Of a DNA stretch of 27,074 nucleotides, positions 7,909 to 14,035 are shown one piece after another. The notes beneath the pieces are model-generated. The model worked only from the letters and a program-made list of their open reading frames with translations, was not told the origin of the DNA and made no database searches. The DNA lies in contig CAAFXL010000367.1 in the NCBI GenBank assembly GCA_900767005.1, forward strand, positions 1 through 27,074, read 5' to 3'. Positions within the stretch are counted from its first letter, which is position 1; each line of letters starts with the position of its first letter. Made by a program: the position numbers and the translations under genes. This DNA is from an uncultured Ruminobacter sp. (lineage in GTDB: Bacteria; Pseudomonadota; Gammaproteobacteria; Enterobacterales; Succinivibrionaceae).

Positions 7909-8628
7909 ATGTGGAATTCGGTTCAAGAGTTCTATTCTAGCAAAGAATGGCAGATAGCAAGAATGGAAGCAATATCAAATGCTACTAATGAACGTGGTGA
8001 AGTAATAGATCAATATACAGGAAAACCTATAACTAATGTAAGACAAATACAAGTGCATCATAAGATAGAATTAACACCTGCAAATGTTAATGATTATGAT
8101 ATATCACTTAACCAAGATAATTTAATGGTCGTATCGTTTGCTTCACATAATGAGATACATAACAGATTTGGTTATAAGCAAAAGAAAGTATATTTAGTTA
8201 TTGGATCAGTATGTAGTGGTAAGAGTACATTTGTTAAGGAAGCAGCAGGACACAATGATATCATCTTAGACATGGATAGCATATGGGAAGCGATAAGCAA
8301 TAATGAAAGATATCATAAACCTAATAGTATAAAGAACATAGCATTTGCGGTAAGGGAAACAATCATAGAACAAATAGCCATGAGGAACTTTGATAGTAAT
8401 GCTTATGTATTATCTACAGAGGCTAGAGCAATGCCAAGAAAGAGATTGATAGAACGTATCGGAGCGGATGAAATCATATTTATGGAAGCAACTAAAGAGG
8501 AGTGTTATAAAAGACTTTATTCAGATCCTCAACGTGAGCCATATATAAAGGAACATTCGGAGTTTATAGAAAAGTTTTTTAATCAATTATCATTTAACGA
8601 AAATGAACATAACTATATTTTAAAATAA
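7909..8628 (+). CDS. HNH endonuclease-P-loop kinase fusion protein
   Basis: A 239-residue two-domain protein. Residues 8-88 are an HNH nuclease: FYSSKEW entry, H50-H51, LNQDNL with N71, then H80-N81 and H84. The CxxC pairs that bind structural zinc in many HNH proteins are absent (V32-I41 reads VIDQYTGKPI). Residues 93-239 are a P-loop kinase/AAA_33-like domain: Walker A GSVCSGKST (99-107), DMD at 121-123 as the kinase Asp pair, and an Arg-containing lid with QREPYIKEHSEF. Such domains phosphorylate nucleic acid ends, nucleotides or other small substrates. One chain could thus cut DNA and act on the ends, but this is inference. AGGTGA (7899-7904) precedes the ATG. It begins a cluster of three nuclease genes between fibre and packaging genes. 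Confidence 0.7.
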   Translation: MWNSVQEFYSSKEWQIARMEAISNATNERGEVIDQYTGKPITNVRQIQVHHKIELTPANVNDYDISLNQDNLMVVSFASHNEIHNRFGYKQKKVYLVIGSVCSGKSTFVKEAAGHNDIILDMDSIWEAISNNERYHKPNSIKNIAFAVRETIIEQIAMRNFDSNAYVLSTEARAMPRKRLIERIGADEIIFMEATKEECYKRLYSDPQREPYIKEHSEFIEKFFNQLSFNENEHNYILK

Positions 8629-8687
8629 TGTAAAATTATGGTAAAATAATAATATGGGGACAGCAGGTTGCAAACTGTTTTTCTGAA

Positions 8688-8737
8688 ACCCTTATAAGTA
8701 AGAAATTACCCACAAAATTTTTAATATCAATAAGGGT
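8688..8737 (+). promoter_or_regulatory. Leader hairpin covering the ribosome site of the GIY-YIG gene
   Basis: ACCCTTAT (8688-8695) pairs exactly with ATAAGGGT (8730-8737), and the 3' arm contains the AGGGTG ribosome site of the next gene. The loop holds a second small hairpin, GTAA-GAAA-TTAC (8698-8709), with a GNRA tetraloop. Folding would block translation. Hairpins that hide the ribosome site are known for phage T4 homing endonucleases such as I-TevI; that this one acts likewise is inference. Confidence 0.5.
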
Positions 8738-8743
8738 GATAAA

Positions 8744-9472
8744 ATAGAAGAAAGAAATTATACAGTATATAAACACACTTCGCCAAGTGGAAAAGTTTAT
8801 ATAGGTATTACAAGCCAAAAGCCAAAATATAGATGGAATAATGGCAACGGATATAATAAAAACATGTGTTTTTTTAACGCTATTAAAAAATACGGTTGGG
8901 AAAATATCAAACACGAAATATTGCTTGAGAATTTAACTAAAGAAGAAGCAGAAACAAAGGAAATAGAATTAATAGCTTTATATAAATCTAATCAAAATAA
9001 ATATGGATACAATATTGAAATTGGTGGTAACGTTAATAAAGGGCAAATTCTATCCGAAGAAACACGAAAGAAAATGAGTATAGCAAGAAGTGGTGTTCCA
9101 CGTTCGGAAGAAGTCAAGAAGAAGATTAGTGATAGCAAAAAAGGAAATCAACATCCTATGTATGGGAAACACTTAAGTAATGAGTGGAAAGAAAAAATAA
9201 GTAAAGCTAAACAAGGTCGAGTAGTGACGGAAGAAACTAGAAGAAAGTTAAGTGTAGCTAATAAAGGAAAGAATAAAGATAGGATAGGTAAAAACAATAG
9301 CCAATCAATACCTGTTTACCAATGTGATTTAGAAGGAAATATCATAAGGGAATGGGAAAGTATAGGGTTAGCAGCCAAAGCGTTAAAGTTTGCTACTACT
9401 AACATTAGTAAGTGTTGCAATGGAAAAAGAAAAACAGCGTATGGGTATACATGGAAAAGAGTTAATAATTAA
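8744..9472 (+). CDS. GIY-YIG homing-type endonuclease with NUMOD repeats, non-standard start
   Basis: A 242-residue protein if read from the ATA at 8744. The GIY-YIG core is YTVYKHTSPSGKVYIGIT at residues 6-23, followed by an Arg in YRWNNGNGY and a Glu in EAETKEIELI, as in the family. Residues about 100-175 hold NUMOD3-type DNA-binding repeats (LSEETRKKMSIARSG, RSEEVKKKISDSKKG, VTEETRRKLSVANKG). The tail (PVYQCDLEGNIIREWESIGL to YGYTWKRV) is a NUMOD1 helix-turn-helix. The frame upstream is open only to 8702 and has no ATG, GTG or TTG before 8864, and starting at 8864 would delete the GIY-YIG core. GGTGATAAAAT before this ATA is identical to the bases before the portal ATG. The gene is free-standing; I see no intron or intein halves around it. 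Confidence 0.78.
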   Translation: MEERNYTVYKHTSPSGKVYIGITSQKPKYRWNNGNGYNKNMCFFNAIKKYGWENIKHEILLENLTKEEAETKEIELIALYKSNQNKYGYNIEIGGNVNKGQILSEETRKKMSIARSGVPRSEEVKKKISDSKKGNQHPMYGKHLSNEWKEKISKAKQGRVVTEETRRKLSVANKGKNKDRIGKNNSQSIPVYQCDLEGNIIREWESIGLAAKALKFATTNISKCCNGKRKTAYGYTWKRVNN

Positions 9473-9538
9473 CTCAATTTCATATATAATTAATGCTTCA
9501 ATTAGTATATTAAGTATTTAAAAGTTTACTAAAAGGAG

Positions 9539-9544
9539 TATAAT
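9539..9544 (+). promoter_or_regulatory. Candidate -10 box (TATAAT) before a structured leader
   Basis: A perfect TATAAT at 9539-9544 would set transcription start near 9551, the first base of the outer stem of the folded leader. The -35 region 17-18 bases upstream (ATTTAA or TATTTA) is poor, and the box overlaps an AAGGAG with no gene behind it. Confidence 0.35.
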
Positions 9545-9550
9545 ATAAGT

Positions 9551-9623
9551 AGATGTATGGAAGCTATCAATGGTTTATTGACTTAGGGAGATAGCAAGTA
9601 AGTATGGGGTTAGACTTACATCT
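9551..9623 (+). ncRNA. Candidate structured RNA leader (three-stem junction) upstream of the HNH gene
   Basis: Three nested pairings are exact. The outer stem is AGATGTA (9551-9557) with TACATCT (9617-9623). An inner stem is GCTATC (9563-9568) with GATAGC (9590-9595), and its loop can also form CAAT (9568-9571) with ATTG (9577-9580). The third is TAAGT (9599-9603) with ACTTA (9614-9618), sharing two bases with the outer stem, so the two compete slightly. This gives a compact three-way junction with a pyrimidine-rich strand and a GGTGGTGAT ribosome site just downstream. I do not recognise it as a known riboswitch or tRNA. It may be a leader controlling the HNH gene or a separate small RNA. Confidence 0.45.
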
Positions 9624-9648
9624 TCTTTCTTAATGGTGGTGATATATT

Positions 9649-9684
9649 ATGGTGCTAATTGTATTCAACAAAAGGAATGAATAA
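9649..9684 (+). CDS. Possible 11-codon leader ORF before the HNH gene
   Basis: ATG at 9649 begins an 11-codon frame (MVLIVFNKRNE, stop TAA). The best ribosome site in the area, GGTGGTGAT (9635-9643), is placed for this ATG and not for the HNH gene. The stop ends one base before the HNH ATG at 9686, so ribosomes finishing here could restart there. It may be a coupling device or simply chance. Confidence 0.3.
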   Translation: MVLIVFNKRNE

Positions 9685-9685
9685 G

Positions 9686-10408
9686 ATGGGGAGACATAAA
9701 AAATTAAAACAATATATTATATGTCCAATATGTAGTAAACAATTTATTCCTATAAAATCAAGAAGTAAGTATTGTTCTCAAGAATGTCAATGGGAAGGAT
9801 TAAAGAAGCCAAAAGTAAAACATATATGTAAACAATGTGGTAAAGAGTTCTATACACAATCGTGGATTAAAGGAATTTATTGCAGCAAGGAATGTCAATC
9901 TAAAGGATATACAAAACCTAAAGAGATTAGAGAACAAGAACGATTGGCTAAACAATTTAAGTCTAGTATTAAATTACTTGTTCGAACTCTTAATAAAGTA
10001 ATAATAAAGAAGCAGTCTGATATTAATAGGACATGTGAATGTAGTTATTGTGGTAAACGTTTTATAAGCAATCATAATAGTATCTATTGTTCTGATGAAT
10101 GTAGAAGGAAATCAAACAACAGGAAGAGTAGGCATAGAAAAGATAAAAGAATATACAAGAATGGTAAACCTGATTTATCTATAACATTATATAAATTATA
10201 TAAACGTGATGATGGTGTATGTAAGATATGCGGTAATGTATGTGATTGGTACGATATAGAAGTAAGGGATGATGGTGTAATGATTGCAGGTGACAATTAT
10301 CCAAGTATAGATCATATAAAACCAATTGCTAAAGGAGGATTACATCAATGGGATAATGTTCAATTGCTATGTAGAAAATGTAATAGAAAAAAGAGGGATA
10401 ATTATTAA
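9686..10408 (+). CDS. HNH endonuclease with three N-terminal zinc fingers
   Basis: A 240-residue basic protein. Three CxxC...CxxxC zinc ribbons come first: C13/C16/C30/C34, C48/C51/C66/C70 and C119/C122/C135/C139. The C-terminal HNH nuclease has zinc cysteines C179/C182 and C229/C232 and the core IDHIKPIAKGG (D209, H210) with N224. An upstream in-frame TTG at 9659 would add nine residues; I chose ATG 9686 because AAAGGA (9671-9676) is 9 bases ahead and GRHKK is a usual opening. HNH proteins next to terminase genes assist genome cutting at cos sites in HK97-like phages. That role fits the place of this gene just ahead of a GC-rich candidate packaging site, but a homing role is equally possible given the GIY-YIG neighbour. 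Confidence 0.8.
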   Translation: MGRHKKLKQYIICPICSKQFIPIKSRSKYCSQECQWEGLKKPKVKHICKQCGKEFYTQSWIKGIYCSKECQSKGYTKPKEIREQERLAKQFKSSIKLLVRTLNKVIIKKQSDINRTCECSYCGKRFISNHNSIYCSDECRRKSNNRKSRHRKDKRIYKNGKPDLSITLYKLYKRDDGVCKICGNVCDWYDIEVRDDGVMIAGDNYPSIDHIKPIAKGGLHQWDNVQLLCRKCNRKKRDNY

Positions 10409-10410
10409 TT

Positions 10411-10486
10411 ATACGCCCTCGGGGTAGTCATTTTTCTATAGCCTTGGGGATATTGGTGAGGGGTCGTTAAATCCACGCGGATTTAA
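10411..10486 (+). other. GC-rich intergenic patch: candidate packaging (cos/pac) site
   Basis: Between the HNH gene and a TerS-like gene lies a patch far richer in G and C than its surroundings. It has CGCCCTCGGGG (10414-10424), three GGGG runs (10421-10424, 10446-10449, 10460-10463) and an 8-bp hairpin, TTAAATCC-ACGC-GGATTTAA (10467-10486). Phages with HNH-TerS-TerL order often carry cos here. No cut site can be proved by reading. Confidence 0.4.
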
Positions 10487-10572
10487 AAATCAGGATTTCT
10501 TGAAAAACTTTTGAGAAAAAATTGAAATAGTAAATTAATAGATAAAAATTCTAAAAAATAGGTGAAATTTAT

Positions 10573-10836
10573 TTGCGTGAAAAAGAGATAATGCAACTAA
10601 TCGAGAAGATAGCAAACGGATATGAATATGAAGAAGTTCAAACCATTGTAGAAGAAACACCACAAGGAACGAAGAAGAAAATAGTAAGAACGAAGAAATT
10701 ACAACCAGCAAATTTACAAGCTGCACAATATTTATTAACTAGGAATAGAAAAACAATTGAAATAGATGAAATGGAAAAGTTAATGGATGAAACAATAGAA
10801 AGACTTGAGGTTGATGAAAATTGGAAACTAAAATAA
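10573..10836 (+). CDS. Short TerS-like protein lacking an HTH
   Basis: An 87-residue protein with a TTG start at 10573, 7 bases after AGGTGA (10560-10565); an upstream in-frame stop at 10552 excludes a longer form. The sequence IEKIANGYEYEEVQTIVEE, then a lysine-rich stretch, then QPANLQAAQYLLTRNRK matches the second half of the TerS-like protein at 476, position by position in layout. The N-terminal HTH present there is missing here. It overlaps the start of the methyltransferase by 16 bases. It may be a shortened accessory packaging protein or a remnant of a small terminase replaced by the gene at 12014. Confidence 0.5.
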   Translation: MREKEIMQLIEKIANGYEYEEVQTIVEETPQGTKKKIVRTKKLQPANLQAAQYLLTRNRKTIEIDEMEKLMDETIERLEVDENWKLK

Positions 10837-11993
10837 TAGCATTGGAAGAATTAAAGGCGTATGAAAATAATGCAAAAGAACATCCAAGAGAACAGATAGA
10901 ACAAATTAAAAATTCTATTATTGAATTTGGATATAATGATTTAATAGCAGTTGATGAAAACAATGTGATTATTGAAGGACATGGTAGGCTAATGGCTTTA
11001 AAAGAATTAGCTTATGAAGAAGTAGAAGTAATTGTTTTAAGGCATTTAACCGAAGAACAAAAGAATGCCTATAGAATCGTGCATAACCAACTCACAATGA
11101 ATAGTGGTTGGGATATGGAAAAGTTAAAAGAAGAATTATCAAAGATAAGTTTAAATATGTATGACTTTGGTTTTGAAGAAAGTTTGCTCAATGAATTAGA
11201 AGAGGAAACAAGAGAAGCAAAAGATGATAATTTTGATATTGATGAAGCGTATGAAGAAATAGAAGAACCTATTTCAAAATATGGAGATGTTTATCAATTA
11301 GGGAATCATAGATTAATTTGTGGAGATAGCACCAAAGAAGAAGATATTGAAAAACTTATGAATGGTAATAAAGCAGATATGGTAGTAACTGATCCACCAT
11401 ATAACGTTAATTATGAAGGTGGTACAGGAATGACAATTCAAAACGATAATATGGAAGATAGTGCATTTAGACAATTTTTAATTGATTGTTTCGCCAATTT
11501 AAAAAACTCATTAAAAGAAGGTGGAGCTTTTTATATTTGGTTCGCAAGTAGAGAACATATTAATTTTGAAGGTGCGTTAAAAGATGTTGGTATGGAAGTA
11601 AGACAAGAATTAATATGGGTTAAAAATTCATTAATTATTGGTCGTCAAGATTATCAATGGAAGCATGAACCTTGCTTGTATGGATGGAAAGATGGAGCAA
11701 GTCATAATTGGTATAGTGATAGAAGCCAAACAACCATATTAGAATTTAATAAACCAACAAAGAGTGAATTACATCCTACTATGAAACCATTAGATTTGAT
11801 AGGATATCAAATAAAAAATAGCAGTAAGAAGAATGATATAGTATTAGATTTATTTGGTGGTAGTGGCTCAACTTTAATAGCATGTGAACAATTAAATAGA
11901 ACCTGCTATATGTGTGAATACGATCCAAAGTATGTAGACGTAATTATTAAACGTTTTGAAGAATTTACAGGAAAGAAAGCTGTTAAATTATAA
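10821..11993 (+). CDS. ParB/Srx-domain DNA adenine/cytosine-N4 methyltransferase
   Basis: A 390-residue protein starting at TTG 10821, with GAGGTTGAT about 6 bases upstream inside the previous gene. Residues about 5-100 are a ParB/sulfiredoxin-like domain (ENNVIIEGHGRLMALKEL). Residues about 155-390 are an amino-methyltransferase: catalytic motif DPPYNVNYEGG at 191 and the S-adenosylmethionine loop DLFGGSGSTLIACE around 343-356. Motif IV before motif I puts it in the beta class, which methylates N6 of adenine or N4 of cytosine. The region between holds the target-recognition part. No restriction enzyme gene is adjacent, so it is probably an orphan enzyme that protects phage DNA or marks packaging or replication sites. 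Such genes are common between TerS and TerL in Firmicute phages. Confidence 0.88.
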   Translation: METKIIALEELKAYENNAKEHPREQIEQIKNSIIEFGYNDLIAVDENNVIIEGHGRLMALKELAYEEVEVIVLRHLTEEQKNAYRIVHNQLTMNSGWDMEKLKEELSKISLNMYDFGFEESLLNELEEETREAKDDNFDIDEAYEEIEEPISKYGDVYQLGNHRLICGDSTKEEDIEKLMNGNKADMVVTDPPYNVNYEGGTGMTIQNDNMEDSAFRQFLIDCFANLKNSLKEGGAFYIWFASREHINFEGALKDVGMEVRQELIWVKNSLIIGRQDYQWKHEPCLYGWKDGASHNWYSDRSQTTILEFNKPTKSELHPTMKPLDLIGYQIKNSSKKNDIVLDLFGGSGSTLIACEQLNRTCYMCEYDPKYVDVIIKRFEEFTGKKAVKL

Positions 11994-12013
11994 AGGTTAA
12001 AGGAAGTGATTAA

Positions 12014-12322
12014 ATGGATAGACTAGAAGAATTGAAGAAGATATTTGAAAATGTAGAAGAAGATAAAAAGACTCTTGTATATCCTTTAATCGAGGAAGTA
12101 GTTGCGATAGAAAAAAGATTATCACAATTAAAGAAATATCCATTTATCCTTTACAACAAGAAAACAGGAGACACAAGAAGTACAAGTGCCTCGAAGCAAT
12201 TTAAAGAACTGCAACAACAATATGTTAATTGCCTAAAAGTATTATTGAGCGTTTTAAGAAATGGTACGGAAGAAGAAGAGGATGCTTTTGATGTATGGGT
12301 AAAGGAAAGACAAAACAAATAA
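12014..12322 (+). CDS. terS: P27-like terminase small subunit
   Basis: A 102-residue protein starting MDRLEELKKIFENVEEDKKT, with a helical core, a YPLIEEVVAIEKRLSQLKKY segment and KQFKELQQQYVNCLKVLLSVL near the end. This matches the short P27-family small terminase proteins of gut Firmicute phages in size and motif order. These bind the packaging site and recruit the large subunit. GGAAGTGAT precedes the ATG. Its last 28 bases overlap the start of the large subunit gene, which is the usual arrangement. Of the three TerS-like genes in the window it is the best placed to be the working one. Confidence 0.7.
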   Translation: MDRLEELKKIFENVEEDKKTLVYPLIEEVVAIEKRLSQLKKYPFILYNKKTGDTRSTSASKQFKELQQQYVNCLKVLLSVLRNGTEEEEDAFDVWVKERQNK

Positions 12323-14022
12323 ATTGGTTGCTTGAATATAAAAAGGCAATAGATGAAGGCAAGATAATTGTAGGTCAAGAAATGATGCAAGGGTTAGAAA
12401 TGTACATAGAAGATATGAATAACCCAAAGTATTATATTAACTTGGAAGAACCTAACTTTAGAATTGAGTTTATTGAAACGTTTTGTAAACATTCTAAAGA
12501 TCCATTTACTGGGCAACCTTTCATTCTTGAGTTATGGCAAAAGGCATTTATAACTTGCTTGTATGGATTTAAGATTAGAGCAACAGGAAGAGATAGATTT
12601 AAAAGAGCTTTATTGTTGATAGCAAGAAAGAACGGAAAATCAACTCTATGTGCAGCTTTAGCATTTTGTGAATTAATGGTTGGCGGTGCAGGTAAAGATG
12701 TTGTATGTAGTGCTAACAATGATGAACAATCTAAAATCATATTTGAAGAAATAGCAAATATGGCGGATCAATTCGACCCTAAAATGAAACGTGTTAGAAA
12801 GAATAGGGATAAAATAGAATTTAAGAAAAATAAGAGCAAAATTAAAAGGGTATCTGATAGAAAGAAAAACATTCTAGGATTAAATATTAACTTTGCTATT
12901 TGTGATGAAACGAACGAACTTGAAACAGGAGAAACACCATCTAAATTAATCAAGTCAATGTCATTAAAACCAAATCCAAAGTTTATTAATATTACAACCG
13001 AAGGAATGGTATTTGATGGATATCTTGATAAAGAGCTTGTGAAAGCTAGAGCAATATTAGATGGAGAAAGAACGGATGCTTCAAGTGAAAGTTTGTTAGT
13101 ATGGCTATATACACAGGATAGCCAACAAGAAATATATAGTGTTACTGCTGAAACAATGGGAGATATTAATCATCCATGTGTGTGGCAAAAATCTAACCCA
13201 TCACTATATAGCGTAAAAGACCCTAACTATTTATTAGAACAAATTGCCGAAAGTAGAATTGATAAAGGTGAGAAATTACAAACTGAATGCTTTGACTTTA
13301 ACCTTAAATCAAATGTAAATGAAAGCTGGTTAATGGATAGTGATTTCAATTACCATCAAGAAGAATGGAGCTTAGAAGAATTTAGAGGATGTTATGCAAT
13401 AGCAGCGTGTGACTTGAGTTTTACGAACGACTTAACATGTTGTAAGGTGTTATTGCAAAGGGCTGTTAATCCACATACTGGTGAGCCTGATAATATGAAA
13501 TACATAGCAACTAAGTATTTTATACCTCAAGCAAAATTAGAAAGTTCTAAAGATAGCGGAGCGGATTATCAAGAATGGGTTAGACAAGGATTAATAGAAG
13601 TAACAGAAGGAAACCAAAACGACTTAACAAAAGTAGCGGATTGGTTAGGGTATTTGTATAAAGAATACGGAATTAAAACATTTATAACAGGATATGATGA
13701 TAGATTTAGTAATGACTTTAAAAATCGAATGGATGAATGGGGATTTGAATATGAAATCATCTTACAAAATAGATTTGTAATGAGTGATCCAATGAAAAGC
13801 GTTGAAGCCGATTTAAAAAGTCAATTAATAAACTATAACAATAATCCTATTGATAAATGGTGCTTTGCGAATACGTGTTGTAAAGTGGATAATCAAGGTT
13901 ATCAAACAACCGAAAAGATAAAAGGTCAACCTGATAGAAAAATTGATGGTGCAATTGCTACAATAATTCTTTATGCTACATTAAAAAGATATCGTAGTGA
14001 ATTTATGAGTAAGGTTATGTAA
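12295..14022 (+). CDS. terL: Terminase large subunit
   Basis: A 575-residue protein of the Terminase_1/YmfN type. The ATPase half has the modified Walker A IARKNGKST (A110-S116 core) and Walker B FAICDETNEL with D204-E205. The nuclease half has its acidic residues at D373 (AACDLSF), D468-D469 (GYDDRFSND) and D551 (RKIDGAIAT), the RNase H-like pattern that cuts the DNA concatemer. An aromatic entry motif (LELWQKAFI) stands near residue 80. The length is normal for the family and nothing is broken. It docks on the portal and drives ATP-powered packaging. Translation is probably coupled to the overlapping small subunit gene, since only a weak GAGG lies upstream of ATG 12295. Confidence 0.95.
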   Translation: MGKGKTKQINWLLEYKKAIDEGKIIVGQEMMQGLEMYIEDMNNPKYYINLEEPNFRIEFIETFCKHSKDPFTGQPFILELWQKAFITCLYGFKIRATGRDRFKRALLLIARKNGKSTLCAALAFCELMVGGAGKDVVCSANNDEQSKIIFEEIANMADQFDPKMKRVRKNRDKIEFKKNKSKIKRVSDRKKNILGLNINFAICDETNELETGETPSKLIKSMSLKPNPKFINITTEGMVFDGYLDKELVKARAILDGERTDASSESLLVWLYTQDSQQEIYSVTAETMGDINHPCVWQKSNPSLYSVKDPNYLLEQIAESRIDKGEKLQTECFDFNLKSNVNESWLMDSDFNYHQEEWSLEEFRGCYAIAACDLSFTNDLTCCKVLLQRAVNPHTGEPDNMKYIATKYFIPQAKLESSKDSGADYQEWVRQGLIEVTEGNQNDLTKVADWLGYLYKEYGIKTFITGYDDRFSNDFKNRMDEWGFEYEIILQNRFVMSDPMKSVEADLKSQLINYNNNPIDKWCFANTCCKVDNQGYQTTEKIKGQPDRKIDGAIATIILYATLKRYRSEFMSKVM

Positions 14023-14035
14023 GTGAGGTGATAAA

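Noticed and set aside
8660..8682. A terminator after the HNH-kinase gene (ACAG...CTGT followed by TTTTT)
   Set aside because: The stem is only 3-4 bp with a mismatch and a large loop; too weak to call.
8864..9472. GIY-YIG gene starting at ATG 8864
   Set aside because: This start removes the whole GIY-YIG core encoded in the same frame from 8744, and there is no ribosome site before it.
9551..9623. A tRNA
   Set aside because: The fold has three stems, but there is no T-loop motif, no anticodon arm of correct size and no acceptor stem joined to CCA-like ends.
8629..9685. A group I intron carrying the GIY-YIG gene
   Set aside because: GIY-YIG genes often sit in group I introns, and both flanks fold, but I find no P7-type pairing or conserved core, and the flanking genes (7909-8628 and 9686-10408) are both complete rather than halves of one gene.
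10414..10463. A G-quadruplex from the GGGG runs
   Set aside because: There are only three GGGG runs plus a GG, with loops of over 10 bases, too long for a convincing quadruplex.
10467..10486. The TTAAATCC/GGATTTAA hairpin as a terminator
   Set aside because: Neither strand has a T run after the stem; it is kept only as part of the candidate packaging site.
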